A stretch of 35,596 nt of DNA from the NCBI RefSeq assembly GCF_000374085.1, contig NZ_KB893590.1, positions 1 through 35,596 of the forward strand, written 5' to 3'. The translations under genes were made by a program, and so were the position numbers. Every line of letters begins with the position of its first letter. The first letter of the stretch is position 1. Positions 13,800 through 21,769 of this stretch are shown here, piece after piece. Under the pieces are notes generated by a model that did no database searches, had not been told where the DNA came from, and was given only the letters and a program-made list of their open reading frames with translations. This DNA is from Spirosoma spitsbergense DSM 19989 (GTDB lineage: Bacteria > Bacteroidota > Bacteroidia > Cytophagales > Spirosomataceae).

Positions 13800-16550
13800 C
13801 TAAAACGTGACTTTGCCACTCATATCAAACAATAAGGTGCCGTTCTGTTTTAGGGACTGAGCCTGAACGAGCTGACTCACGGTAACCGTATGCCCGGTAG
13901 AAATGGTGACGACATCATACGCAGTGGGCAGGCAACTACAGTTCCAGGTTGCCGCACTCGACCAATTGCCGCTTTGTACGCTGGCAATAACGACATTTAT
14001 GATAATACTTTTGGTTGCTGAACAACCATTTGCCGTACCTGTTACCGAATAAACCCCAGCCGTATTAACTAAAACGGAAGCCGTTGCCGCACCAGTCGAC
14101 CAACTATAGCTGGTAGCACCCGCTGCGGTCAGCGTTACAGCCTGTCCACTACTGACTGTTGTGCCGGGACTGGCCGTAATAGTCAGGCCGGGGATTGGAT
14201 TAATAGTTATGGTAGCACTGGCAACCTGACTGATAGACCCATCGGTTGCGGTAACAGTGAGCGTATAAACGGCAGGAGTACTCACGACTGGAGCCATGAA
14301 TGCAGGAGTACTGCCCGTGGCCGAAAAGCCAGCGGGCTGACTAGTCCAGGTGTACATAGCCGGACTGAAACCAGCGGCCACAGCCGTTAAACTGAAGGGG
14401 CTACTAGAACAGACAGCCAGCGAACCGGCCGGTTTTATCATTACCGAAGAAAACGTCACCTTGCGGACCCGTTGATTATCGGAATCAGAAATATAGAGAT
14501 TACCCATTCCATCCACAGCTACATTGAAGGGATTATCCAGAATAGCGGCTGTAGCCAATCCCCCATCGCCACTAAAGCCATGTGAGCCATTACCGGCCAC
14601 GGTCGTGATAATACCATTAGTCGCTACTTTACGAATACGGTTGTTGCCGTAATCGGCAATGTAAAGATTACCCATTCCATCCACTACCACACTGGCCGGA
14701 TTAGCCAGATTGGCAGCCGTAGCCAATCCCCCATCTCCGCTATACCCAGCGATGCCAGTACCAGCCACGGTGGTGACAATACCATCAGTTGCTACTTTAC
14801 GGATGCGATGGTTACCCTGATCGGCGATGTAGAGATTGCCACTACCATCCAGCACTACACCAGCGATATAATTAAAACCCGCAGCCGTAGCCAGCCCACC
14901 ATCGCCACTATTGCTCGCGGTGCCATTACCCGCTACCGTAGAAATAATACCCGACGTAGCTACCTTACGAATACGATTGTTCTGCGAATCGGCGATGTAG
15001 AGATTGCCCGTTCCATCTACCGTTACACCAACCGGGTTATTCAGGCTGGCAGCCGTAGCGGCTCCTCCATCGCCACTAAAACCGGCAATACCGTTACCGG
15101 CCACCGTAGTAATGATACCCGACATAGCTACCTTACGGATACGCTGATTCAGCGCATCGGCGATGTATATATTACCCACACCATCTACTGCCACACCAGA
15201 GGGGTTGGCCAGGTTGGCGGCTGTGGCAGCTCCCCCATCACCACCAAAGGTAAATAAGCCATTACCGGCCACGGTCGTGATTATACCCGACGTAGCTACC
15301 TTGCGGATACGTTGGTTCTGTTGGTCGGCAATATAGAAATTACCCGTTCCGTCAAAAGCAACACCAACAGGATTGTACAGACTGGCAGACGTGGCGGGTC
15401 CTCTGTCGCCACCATAACTAACCGTGCCATTACCGGCCACGGTGGCGATGATACCATTGTTCGCGACCTTACGGATGCGGTGGTTCAGCGCATCCGCGAT
15501 GTATAGATTGCCCGTGCCATCTATCAGTACTCCGCCGGGAGAATACAGACTGGTCATCGTAGCTATTCCACCGTCGCCACTGTAAATACCGATCCCATTA
15601 CCCGCCACCGTAGAGATAATGCCACCGGCCGATACTTTACGAACACGATGGTTACTCTGATCGGCAATGTAGAGATTACCACTGCCATCCACCGCCAGGC
15701 CAGCAGGATTATTCAGGCTGGCCGTGTTGGCGGCAACGCCATCCTCACTGTAACCAGCGGTACCAGTACCGGCTACGGTAATGATAATCCCAGCGGTCGA
15801 TACCATTCGGATGCGTTGGTTCTTTTGATCAGAAACATAGAAATTACCCATTCCATCGACCGTCACACCCGCAGGGGTATTCAGATTGGCAGACGTAGCC
15901 GCTCCCCCATCGCCACTAAAGCCAGCCATTCCAGTACCAGCCACCGTAGTAATGACACCATTGGCCGCCACCTTACGGATCCGGTGGTTCAGCGCATCCG
16001 CGATGTACACATTACCCATGCCATCTACGGCAACACCAACGGGATTATTGAGATTGGCGGCCGTGGCGGCTGCTCCATCTCCGTCATAACCAGCGGTGCC
16101 AGTACCAGCCACGGTCGATACAATGCCCGACGTAGTTACCTTACGAATACGATGGTTCTGCGAATCGGCGATGTACAGATTGCCAATTCCGTCGAGTGCG
16201 ACACCGGCAGGATTGGCCAGATTGGCCGCTGTAGCCGCTCCCCCATCGCCACCAAAGCCGTAACTGCCCGTACCAGCTATCGTAGTGATAATGCCCGAAG
16301 CAGCGACTTTACGGATGCGATGATTCTGCTGATCGGCAATGTAGAGATTACCCCTACCATCCTGCACTACGCCGACGGGGTTAGCCAGATTGGCAGCCGT
16401 AGCCGGTCCTCCGTCCCCTTTTAAGGCTGAGCCTGCCACGGTTGTGATGATTTGGGCGGAGAGCCTGCTCGATATAGCAATCAAGAAAATCAGGCAGACA
16501 ACACGTAGCACTAACGTCGATACACCACGGGGTAGAAAAGGTCGATTCAT
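13800..16550 (-). CDS. Secreted NHL-repeat beta-propeller protein with Ig-like and C-terminal surface domains
   Basis: A 916-residue exported protein. Residues 1-33 form a signal peptide ending in Leu-Ser-Ala-Gln. Residues about 45-700 are twelve repeats of 56 residues (the last shorter) built on Pro-x-Gly-Val-x-x-Asp-Gly-x-Gly-Asn-Leu-Tyr-Ile-Ala-Asp-x-x-Asn-His and Arg-Ile-Arg-Lys-Val, then Thr-Val-Ala-Gly-x-Gly. This is the NHL repeat; twelve units would make two six-bladed propellers, which is inference. Residues about 705-860 are two Ig/PKD-like domains, and the end (about 862-916) has the Gly-Asn-Trp-Ser-x-x-x-Thr-Trp pattern common in Cytophagales surface proteins. No typical type IX sorting tail is seen. 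NHL proteins usually bind partners or carbohydrates. The gene sits between murF and a murF remnant. Confidence 0.9.
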   Translation of the reverse strand: MNRPFLPRGVSTLVLRVVCLIFLIAISSRLSAQIITTVAGSALKGDGGPATAANLANPVGVVQDGRGNLYIADQQNHRIRKVAASGIITTIAGTGSYGFGGDGGAATAANLANPAGVALDGIGNLYIADSQNHRIRKVTTSGIVSTVAGTGTAGYDGDGAAATAANLNNPVGVAVDGMGNVYIADALNHRIRKVAANGVITTVAGTGMAGFSGDGGAATSANLNTPAGVTVDGMGNFYVSDQKNQRIRMVSTAGIIITVAGTGTAGYSEDGVAANTASLNNPAGLAVDGSGNLYIADQSNHRVRKVSAGGIISTVAGNGIGIYSGDGGIATMTSLYSPGGVLIDGTGNLYIADALNHRIRKVANNGIIATVAGNGTVSYGGDRGPATSASLYNPVGVAFDGTGNFYIADQQNQRIRKVATSGIITTVAGNGLFTFGGDGGAATAANLANPSGVAVDGVGNIYIADALNQRIRKVAMSGIITTVAGNGIAGFSGDGGAATAASLNNPVGVTVDGTGNLYIADSQNNRIRKVATSGIISTVAGNGTASNSGDGGLATAAGFNYIAGVVLDGSGNLYIADQGNHRIRKVATDGIVTTVAGTGIAGYSGDGGLATAANLANPASVVVDGMGNLYIADYGNNRIRKVATNGIITTVAGNGSHGFSGDGGLATAAILDNPFNVAVDGMGNLYISDSDNQRVRKVTFSSVMIKPAGSLAVCSSSPFSLTAVAAGFSPAMYTWTSQPAGFSATGSTPAFMAPVVSTPAVYTLTVTATDGSISQVASATITINPIPGLTITASPGTTVSSGQAVTLTAAGATSYSWSTGAATASVLVNTAGVYSVTGTANGCSATKSIIINVVIASVQSGNWSSAATWNCSCLPTAYDVVTISTGHTVTVSQLVQAQSLKQNGTLLFDMSGKVTF
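14453..16418 (-). repeat. Twelve tandem 168-bp coding repeats (NHL units)
   Basis: Successive 168-base units encode the 56-residue NHL repeats, from residue 45 to about 700 of the protein. Units differ by scattered substitutions and keep the frame; there is no indel between units 2 and 11. The array is a natural substrate for unequal recombination, so copy number may vary between strains. Confidence 0.9.
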
Positions 16551-16732
16551 CGCTGACAGGGAATAAAGGCCATGTAGATAAGACCTGTATAGTTACCAAA
16601 ACTTTCCCTCAACCAGTACCCGTTCGATAAAATATAATGCACACATTATCAGCTAATCATCAATCGCTGAATTCGGCTTGCCACACTCAGCCAGAGAGGC
16701 AGCACAGGCTACCCTGAAGCACTTCGCGAATC

Positions 16733-18100
16733 TTATATAAAAGGCACAACGCTCTCCAGACTCATGCCCCGTGACCCTTTCACCAGCACGTGCGTATCGG
16801 TCATGGGGTTGTCCATAATCCAGTTGTGGAGCGAAAACTTATCGGGGAAGTAGTAGGCTTTGGGTAAATAGCCGAGGGCGTGATGGATATCCTTTCCCGC
16901 CAGAATTACCAGGTCGAACTTACTGTCGGCAATGAGTTTACCCAGAGCGGCATGCTCGGCCTCGCTTTCATTACCCAGTTCGTACATGTCGCCCAGAATG
17001 ACCGCTTTACGTTTGGCCGGGGTAGCGGCAAACTGGCGAATGGCGGCAGCCATCGAACTGGGATTGGCGTTATACGCATCGAGCAACACCGTGTTGGTGC
17101 CTTTGGCAATCACCTGCGAGCGATTATTGGTCGGGTTATAATCCGCAACGGCGTGGCTTGCTTCGGCGACCGATATGCCAAAGTAATCGCCGATGGCCAG
17201 CGCAGCCAGCATATTCTCGTAGTTGTACTGCCCCGGCAGGTGCGTGGTAACCTGCTGTCCGTCTGCATCGCGAAAAACAACAACCGGTGATTCCTGAATT
17301 AACGCCATCGGTTCGGCGGGGGAATCTACGGCCGCGGCATCCACAGCGGCCGTATCCACAGCGGGATAAAAGACACCTTCGGCGAAAACGGTTTCAGGAC
17401 GGGCGCTTTTCAGTCGTTCGCGGTACATGGCCATCAGGGTTTTATCCCGCGAATTGATGAAGACAGTTTTGCCCTGCTCAATCAGGTAGTCATATAGCTC
17501 ACCCTTACCTTTCCGAACGCCTTCAATACCGCCAAAACCGTCAAGATGTGCTTTACCAACGTTGGTGATCAGGCCATGCGTGGGTTGGGCGATGGAGCAA
17601 AGCAGTGCGATTTCCTTTTGGTGATTGGCGCCCATTTCTACCACGGCTATCTCGTACTGCTCATTCAAAGCAAGAACCGTAAGCGGTACACCGATATGGT
17701 TGTTCAGATTCCCGATGGTAGCATAGGTCCGGTACTTCTTCGATAATACCCCGGCAATCAACTCCTTAGTCGTGGTTTTGCCATTGGAACCCGTCAGCCC
17801 AACAATTGGAATGGCAAGCGTTTGCCGGTGGTGACGGGCCAGGTCCTGCAAGGCCGTTAACCCATCCTCAACCAGCAGGCAACGGTTTAAATCCCGGGCC
17901 GCCACGGTCGGGTCGTCAACTACGGCATAACGGGCACCGGATGCCAGTGCCTGTTCCGCAAATTGATTCCCATCGAAACTGGGGCCTTTGAGTGCCACAA
18001 ACAGGCAGTCGGGCGAAATTCGGCGGGTGTCGGTCGAAACGCCCGTGCATTCCAGAAATTTAGGGTATAGTTGGTCGGTAGATACCATGCCGGTAGACAT
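16733..18100 (-). CDS. murF: UDP-N-acetylmuramoyl-tripeptide--D-alanyl-D-alanine ligase
   Basis: MurF adds D-Ala-D-Ala to the UDP-MurNAc tripeptide using ATP, the last cytoplasmic step of peptidoglycan precursor synthesis. The ATP-binding loop Gly-Leu-Thr-Gly-Ser-Asn-Gly-Lys-Thr-Thr-Thr-Lys is clear, as are Val-Glu-Met-Gly-Ala-Asn, Thr-Asn-Val-Gly-Lys-Ala-His-Leu-Asp, Tyr-Asn-Ala-Asn-Pro, and Leu-Gly-Asp-Met-Tyr-Glu-Leu-Gly. The ATG at 18100 is preferred to a TTG at 18112; 18088 is also possible. An alanine/valine/aspartate-rich stretch about residues 243-257 (repeating Val-Asp-x-Ala-Ala) looks like a local expansion inside the middle domain. No other mur gene is adjacent. Its C-terminal 11 codons recur at 13700-13735. 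Confidence 0.96.
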   Translation of the reverse strand: MSTGMVSTDQLYPKFLECTGVSTDTRRISPDCLFVALKGPSFDGNQFAEQALASGARYAVVDDPTVAARDLNRCLLVEDGLTALQDLARHHRQTLAIPIVGLTGSNGKTTTKELIAGVLSKKYRTYATIGNLNNHIGVPLTVLALNEQYEIAVVEMGANHQKEIALLCSIAQPTHGLITNVGKAHLDGFGGIEGVRKGKGELYDYLIEQGKTVFINSRDKTLMAMYRERLKSARPETVFAEGVFYPAVDTAAVDAAAVDSPAEPMALIQESPVVVFRDADGQQVTTHLPGQYNYENMLAALAIGDYFGISVAEASHAVADYNPTNNRSQVIAKGTNTVLLDAYNANPSSMAAAIRQFAATPAKRKAVILGDMYELGNESEAEHAALGKLIADSKFDLVILAGKDIHHALGYLPKAYYFPDKFSLHNWIMDNPMTDTHVLVKGSRGMSLESVVPFI

Positions 18101-18165
18101 AAATAAAGACAATGTTCGTTGTTTCTGTGACCGTTGAGCACGAAGACCGACGATTCACAACGCCC

Positions 18166-18173
18166 CAAAATTA
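18166..18173 (-). promoter_or_regulatory. Candidate -7 element for murF (TAATTTTG)
   Basis: On the minus strand the bases read TAATTTTG, matching TAnnTTTG, 65 bases before the murF ATG. It ends one base before the ATG of the divergent VCBS gene, so the two transcription units would share this short region. Confidence 0.35.
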
Positions 18174-18174
18174 G

Positions 18175-20421
18175 ATGAAACTGTTTACGCTTTGTTTTTT
18201 GCTGTCGTCCTTTTTCGGCTATGCCCAGTCGGCAGGCAAAATTGGATTTCGGTACGACCAGTCTCCTCCTGTCAGTATCAACGGCAAAGCCCTGCTGAAT
18301 CCCTGGGCGGGTGGCCTGAACGCCCCGCAGTACTCCACCATTCGCCTGAACAATGACACCCGCAACGACCTGGTGGTGTTTGACCGGACAACCAGTAAAG
18401 TCAGTACGTTTATTGCTATCGACAATCCCACCGGCAACGGCACCGCCTGGCAATACGCCCCCGAATACGAGTCGGCTTTTCCGTCGCCCCTTACCAGTTG
18501 GCTATTGCTTGTCGATTACGATGGTGATGGCCGGAAAGATATTTTTACCAGCACCTCCAGTAATGTGTGGGTATACCACAACGAATCGCAGAACGGTCAG
18601 GTCGTTTTCAAACTGGTTGCCAGCCCGCTCAAAACGGATAGCTTCAGTGGTCTGACCATCCCCCTGTACGTCAGTAGTGTCGATATGCCTGCTATTACGG
18701 ATTTCGATGATGACGGCGATATCGACATTATCACGTTCGATGCCGATGGCAATATCATTGCCTATCAGCAAAATATGAGCGTTGAGCGAACGGGTAAGAA
18801 AGGACTGGAATACAAACGTACCGGCGACCTGTGCTGGGGCCATTTCCGGAAAGAATTCTGCAACGATTTCACCTTCGGTATTCAGTGCGATGGCTCCGGG
18901 CGGGTAGGTACGGCCCCCAGCCCGAGCCGGTTACGCCCGCAACACGTGGGTAATACGCTGACCGTAGTCGATACCGATGGCGACGGCAATAAAGACCTGC
19001 TGTTTGGGTTTGTGAGCTGCGAAAACATTGCCCGGCTTCGCAACGGTGGGCCCAATAGCGACAAAGCGAATTTTACGGGGTACGATAGTTTATTTCCGGC
19101 TAAGGCCCCGATTCTGTTCCCGGCCTTCCCGGTAACCTTTTGGGAAGATGTGGATGGCGACGGGCAGAAGGATTTGCTGGCCTCGCCCAATGTGAATCTC
19201 AACGATGGCTATCTGTATGACTTTCGGGCGTCGAGCTGGTTTTATAAAAATACCGGCACCACGCAGAAACCATCCTTACAACTCAGCCAGAAAGATTTTC
19301 TGCAAAGCGATATGCTCGACCTGGGCGAACGGGCAGCCCCGGCCCTGGCCGACCTGGATGGCGATGGCGACCTGGATATGCTGGTTGGCTTTGGTGGTAC
19401 GGGCTTAGGTTCCGCGTACCAGGCCGGACTGTGGCAGTTCGCTAACGTGGGTACCACGCAAAATCCCGCCTTTACGCTCGTCACTACGGATTATATGGGC
19501 CTTGCCAAATCATTGACTCAAAGCAACACGGTTCCCTCCTTTGCCGATGTAGATGGCAACGGCAGTATGGATTTAATTCTGACCGGCGTCGGCAAAAGTG
19601 AGATTGAAGTGAGGGTATTGGTCAATACCGCTGCCAGGGGGGCAGCGGTACAGTATGCGCTGGATAAGGCTATAGTATGGCCTACCCGCTCACTCATCGG
19701 GACAAATGATTTACTGACGGTGGCAGACGTAGACCGGGATGGCAAGCCCGATCTGTTAATTAGCAAATACAGCCTTGGTACGATTCAGTATTACCGCAAT
19801 GCCGGAACTGCCGTAAGCCCCACGTTTCAACTGCAGAATCAATTCTTTGGCGGCTTCAAAAACGATGATTTCCTGTACGCCCGCGCCCGTTCGCTCGTGG
19901 TGGCCGACCTGAACGGCGATCAGAAAAATGAACTGGTTGCCGCTGCCGACAACGGCACCGTTCGGGTGTATCAGTTTCCTGACCCAACCAGTCAGTCGGC
20001 CCTGACACTCATTGATACGCTTGCAACTATCGGTTTGCCGGGCAAGGGATTGATTGCCGCCGTCGGGGATCTGGATGGGGATCAACTGCCCGACCTGATG
20101 CTGGGCAGCCTGGCCGGGGGACTTCGTTACCTGAAAAATACGTCGCAGAAAGTGGTTATTACGGCCGTGCAGGATGATGAACCCATCAGCCCCTGGGCGT
20201 ATCCGAACCCAACAGACCGCTACCTAACCGTACACGCTCCATACAATGCCCGTGTCGAACTACTCTCGTTGTCGGGACAGGTCATGCTCCCTGCTCAACC
20301 TGTTGTAACGGATACGGACACCCAGCTCGACTTAGGAAATCTGCCCGAAGGAACCTACCTGCTGCGACTCCTGGCCGAAAACCACCCGCCACTGGTGCAG
20401 AAAATCGTTGTCTGGAAATAG
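18175..20421 (+). CDS. VCBS/FG-GAP repeat protein with a type IX secretion C-terminal domain
   Basis: A 748-residue surface or secreted protein. The signal peptide ends near Gly-Tyr-Ala-Gln (residue 18). The body carries at least nine calcium-binding-type loops, such as Asp-Tyr-Asp-Gly-Asp-Gly-Arg-Lys-Asp, Asp-Phe-Asp-Asp-Asp-Gly-Asp-Ile-Asp, Asp-Val-Asp-Gly-Asp-Gly-Gln-Lys-Asp and Asp-Leu-Asp-Gly-Asp-Gly-Asp-Leu-Asp, the mark of FG-GAP/VCBS beta-propellers. The last 75 residues begin Ala-Tyr-Pro-Asn-Pro-Thr and end with Leu-Pro-Glu-Gly-Thr-Tyr-Leu-Leu-Arg and a final Lys-Ile-Val-Val-Trp-Lys, a typical type A sorting domain. The protein should cross the outer membrane by T9SS and be anchored or released. 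Its ligand is unknown. Confidence 0.92.
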   Translation: MKLFTLCFLLSSFFGYAQSAGKIGFRYDQSPPVSINGKALLNPWAGGLNAPQYSTIRLNNDTRNDLVVFDRTTSKVSTFIAIDNPTGNGTAWQYAPEYESAFPSPLTSWLLLVDYDGDGRKDIFTSTSSNVWVYHNESQNGQVVFKLVASPLKTDSFSGLTIPLYVSSVDMPAITDFDDDGDIDIITFDADGNIIAYQQNMSVERTGKKGLEYKRTGDLCWGHFRKEFCNDFTFGIQCDGSGRVGTAPSPSRLRPQHVGNTLTVVDTDGDGNKDLLFGFVSCENIARLRNGGPNSDKANFTGYDSLFPAKAPILFPAFPVTFWEDVDGDGQKDLLASPNVNLNDGYLYDFRASSWFYKNTGTTQKPSLQLSQKDFLQSDMLDLGERAAPALADLDGDGDLDMLVGFGGTGLGSAYQAGLWQFANVGTTQNPAFTLVTTDYMGLAKSLTQSNTVPSFADVDGNGSMDLILTGVGKSEIEVRVLVNTAARGAAVQYALDKAIVWPTRSLIGTNDLLTVADVDRDGKPDLLISKYSLGTIQYYRNAGTAVSPTFQLQNQFFGGFKNDDFLYARARSLVVADLNGDQKNELVAAADNGTVRVYQFPDPTSQSALTLIDTLATIGLPGKGLIAAVGDLDGDQLPDLMLGSLAGGLRYLKNTSQKVVITAVQDDEPISPWAYPNPTDRYLTVHAPYNARVELLSLSGQVMLPAQPVVTDTDTQLDLGNLPEGTYLLRLLAENHPPLVQKIVVWK

Positions 20422-20513
20422 CCAAAAACTCTTTTTCCTACCGATGGTTAGTACGTAAGAGTGTGCTCCCGACGAAGGCGCATCGACCCGTTTCAGCCAA
20501 CTTACTTACGACT

Positions 20514-20867
20514 ATGGAAAATACGAATCAGCAAAGTCCCGATCAGAGCGCGGGCAACTCAACGAAAGGATTATCGCCCCAACATAACGATATACCCGCC
20601 AATGAGGGCGACGACGCAGTAGTTTATGCAGGGCTGGGTGTCAATAACGAACCCGATGTCAGAAACCCGGGCGACGAGGAAGGTACGGACACGCTGCTGT
20701 TTACCGATACTGCTACCGCCCGCCACGCCACGAATGCTGTTTCGAACGAGGCCGAACCTGATGAATTTCCGGTTGGCAAACTCGACGAAACAATGTCGGA
20801 TGACGAACTTGATGAGCAGATTACCGAACTGGCCGAGGAAGAAGACGAAGGGAACGAACGGTATTGA
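20514..20867 (+). CDS. Small acidic, disordered hypothetical protein
   Basis: The ATG at 20514 begins a 117-residue product; the open frame extends back to a GTG at 20463, but nothing supports that start. The sequence is very polar and rich in Asp, Glu, Asn and Gly, with no hydrophobic core, no signal peptide and no membrane segment. The last 30 residues are strongly acidic (Met-Ser-Asp-Asp-Glu-Leu-Asp-Glu-Gln and Glu-Glu-Glu-Asp-Glu-Gly). It lies 92 bases after the VCBS gene on the same strand and is followed by a long stem-loop. I do not recognise a family. Low complexity means it could have few homologues, but the start, coding bias and terminator-like stem make it plausible as a real gene. 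Confidence 0.55.
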   Translation: MENTNQQSPDQSAGNSTKGLSPQHNDIPANEGDDAVVYAGLGVNNEPDVRNPGDEEGTDTLLFTDTATARHATNAVSNEAEPDEFPVGKLDETMSDDELDEQITELAEEEDEGNERY

Positions 20868-20877
20868 TTTCGCATAA

Positions 20878-20940
20878 AACTTTGTCAAAGCTGTTACTAT
20901 ACCCGACTGAACAGCCGATAGTAACAGCTTTGACAAAGTT
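20878..20940. terminator. Perfect 23-bp stem-loop between convergent genes
   Basis: The arms 20878-20900 and 20918-20940 are exact reverse complements (AACTTTGTCAAAGCTGTTACTAT and its partner) around a 17-base loop. The element starts 11 bases after the acidic-protein stop and ends 28 bases before the stop codon of the opposing GLPGLI gene. It lacks a T-tract on either side, so it may be a bidirectional barrier, an RNA-stabilising 3' hairpin or a small dispersed repeat and not a classic terminator. Confidence 0.7.
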
Positions 20941-20967
20941 GACATTACAAATTACCCTTACTACTCC

Positions 20968-21717
20968 CTAGTACCGAATCCCCGACCACCCGAATGGATT
21001 CCGGTGAGCGGTCATGCTCTCGGCAATGCGTTCCCGGAGCAGAGTATCGTAGGCTGCATCGTTGATTTTCTTACCCTTGGCTTTCGGGCGTTTTAACTCC
21101 TCGGGTGTTGTTTTCCTGAATACCACACTTGTTGCTTCAATCACCACGTCACCGTCATTGACATCCAATTCAAGAATGAGTCCCGGCAGACTGTTCATAA
21201 ACTCGGGGCCAGCCGGTACGGGAATATCCTGAGCAAACCAGGCAACAATTTTTTGCTTTTTTATCGGGTCCTCCGTTTCCGCTTTCATACATACATAGCC
21301 CGCTACCTCTTTAATCTGGTCACCAATTTTCCAGCTAGGTGCGTGCAGTGAATCCTCCACGATGTATGTTTTTCCCAGCATTTCGATGATGTCCATCTTC
21401 TTTTCGTTCTCAAAATTCCGATACACGAAAAAATCAGATTTGCGCCACGAATAGCCCCCTTCTTCCGGTTCGTCACTCAAGTAGGTGTACAAACTCTCAT
21501 TGGGATTGAACGTCAGTTTCATCTTGATACCCTTATCGTCCTCAAAATTCTTCCACGTTTGGGCCTCCCGGTCTTTCTGCTCCTGACTCAGAAAAGGTAG
21601 GCGATTAATGATTTTTATCCAGTGCTCTTTCCGAACGTAAGTAGCAACCCCTTCAGTATTTTGGGCGTTGGCGGCTATGGATAGCAAACAGCCGAGTAGA
21701 ATAACTAGTTTTTTCAT
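20968..21717 (-). CDS. GLPGLI-family secreted protein
   Basis: A 249-residue exported protein with a signal peptide (MKKLVILLGCLLSIAANAQ). It belongs to the Bacteroidota GLPGLI family, named for a short conserved motif; here the motif region reads Asn-Ser-Leu-Pro-Gly-Leu-Ile-Leu-Glu-Leu (about residues 179-188). Other family features are Trp-Lys-Ile-Gly-Asp-Gln-Ile-Lys-Glu-Val-Ala-Gly-Tyr-Val-Cys-Met-Lys-Ala and Val-Ala-Trp-Phe-Ala-Gln-Asp-Ile-Pro. Its function is not established. It follows the outer-membrane receptor gene by 52 bases on the same strand, a pairing frequent in this phylum, so the two are probably co-transcribed and work at the cell envelope. Confidence 0.9.
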   Translation of the reverse strand: MKKLVILLGCLLSIAANAQNTEGVATYVRKEHWIKIINRLPFLSQEQKDREAQTWKNFEDDKGIKMKLTFNPNESLYTYLSDEPEEGGYSWRKSDFFVYRNFENEKKMDIIEMLGKTYIVEDSLHAPSWKIGDQIKEVAGYVCMKAETEDPIKKQKIVAWFAQDIPVPAGPEFMNSLPGLILELDVNDGDVVIEATSVVFRKTTPEELKRPKAKGKKINDAAYDTLLRERIAESMTAHRNPFGWSGIRY

Positions 21718-21769
21718 GGAACCTGCTTTGTTCGTGTGTTTTCAAGGTAGTTTTCACCCTATTTACGTA

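Noticed and set aside
14453..16418. Regular 168-bp repeats considered as a CRISPR or other noncoding array
   Set aside because: The whole unit is conserved coding sequence for NHL motifs; there are no short repeats separated by unique spacers.
14808..16424. Long plus-strand open frames opposite the NHL-repeat gene
   Set aside because: They are repetitive mirror images of the 168-bp NHL units and not independent proteins.
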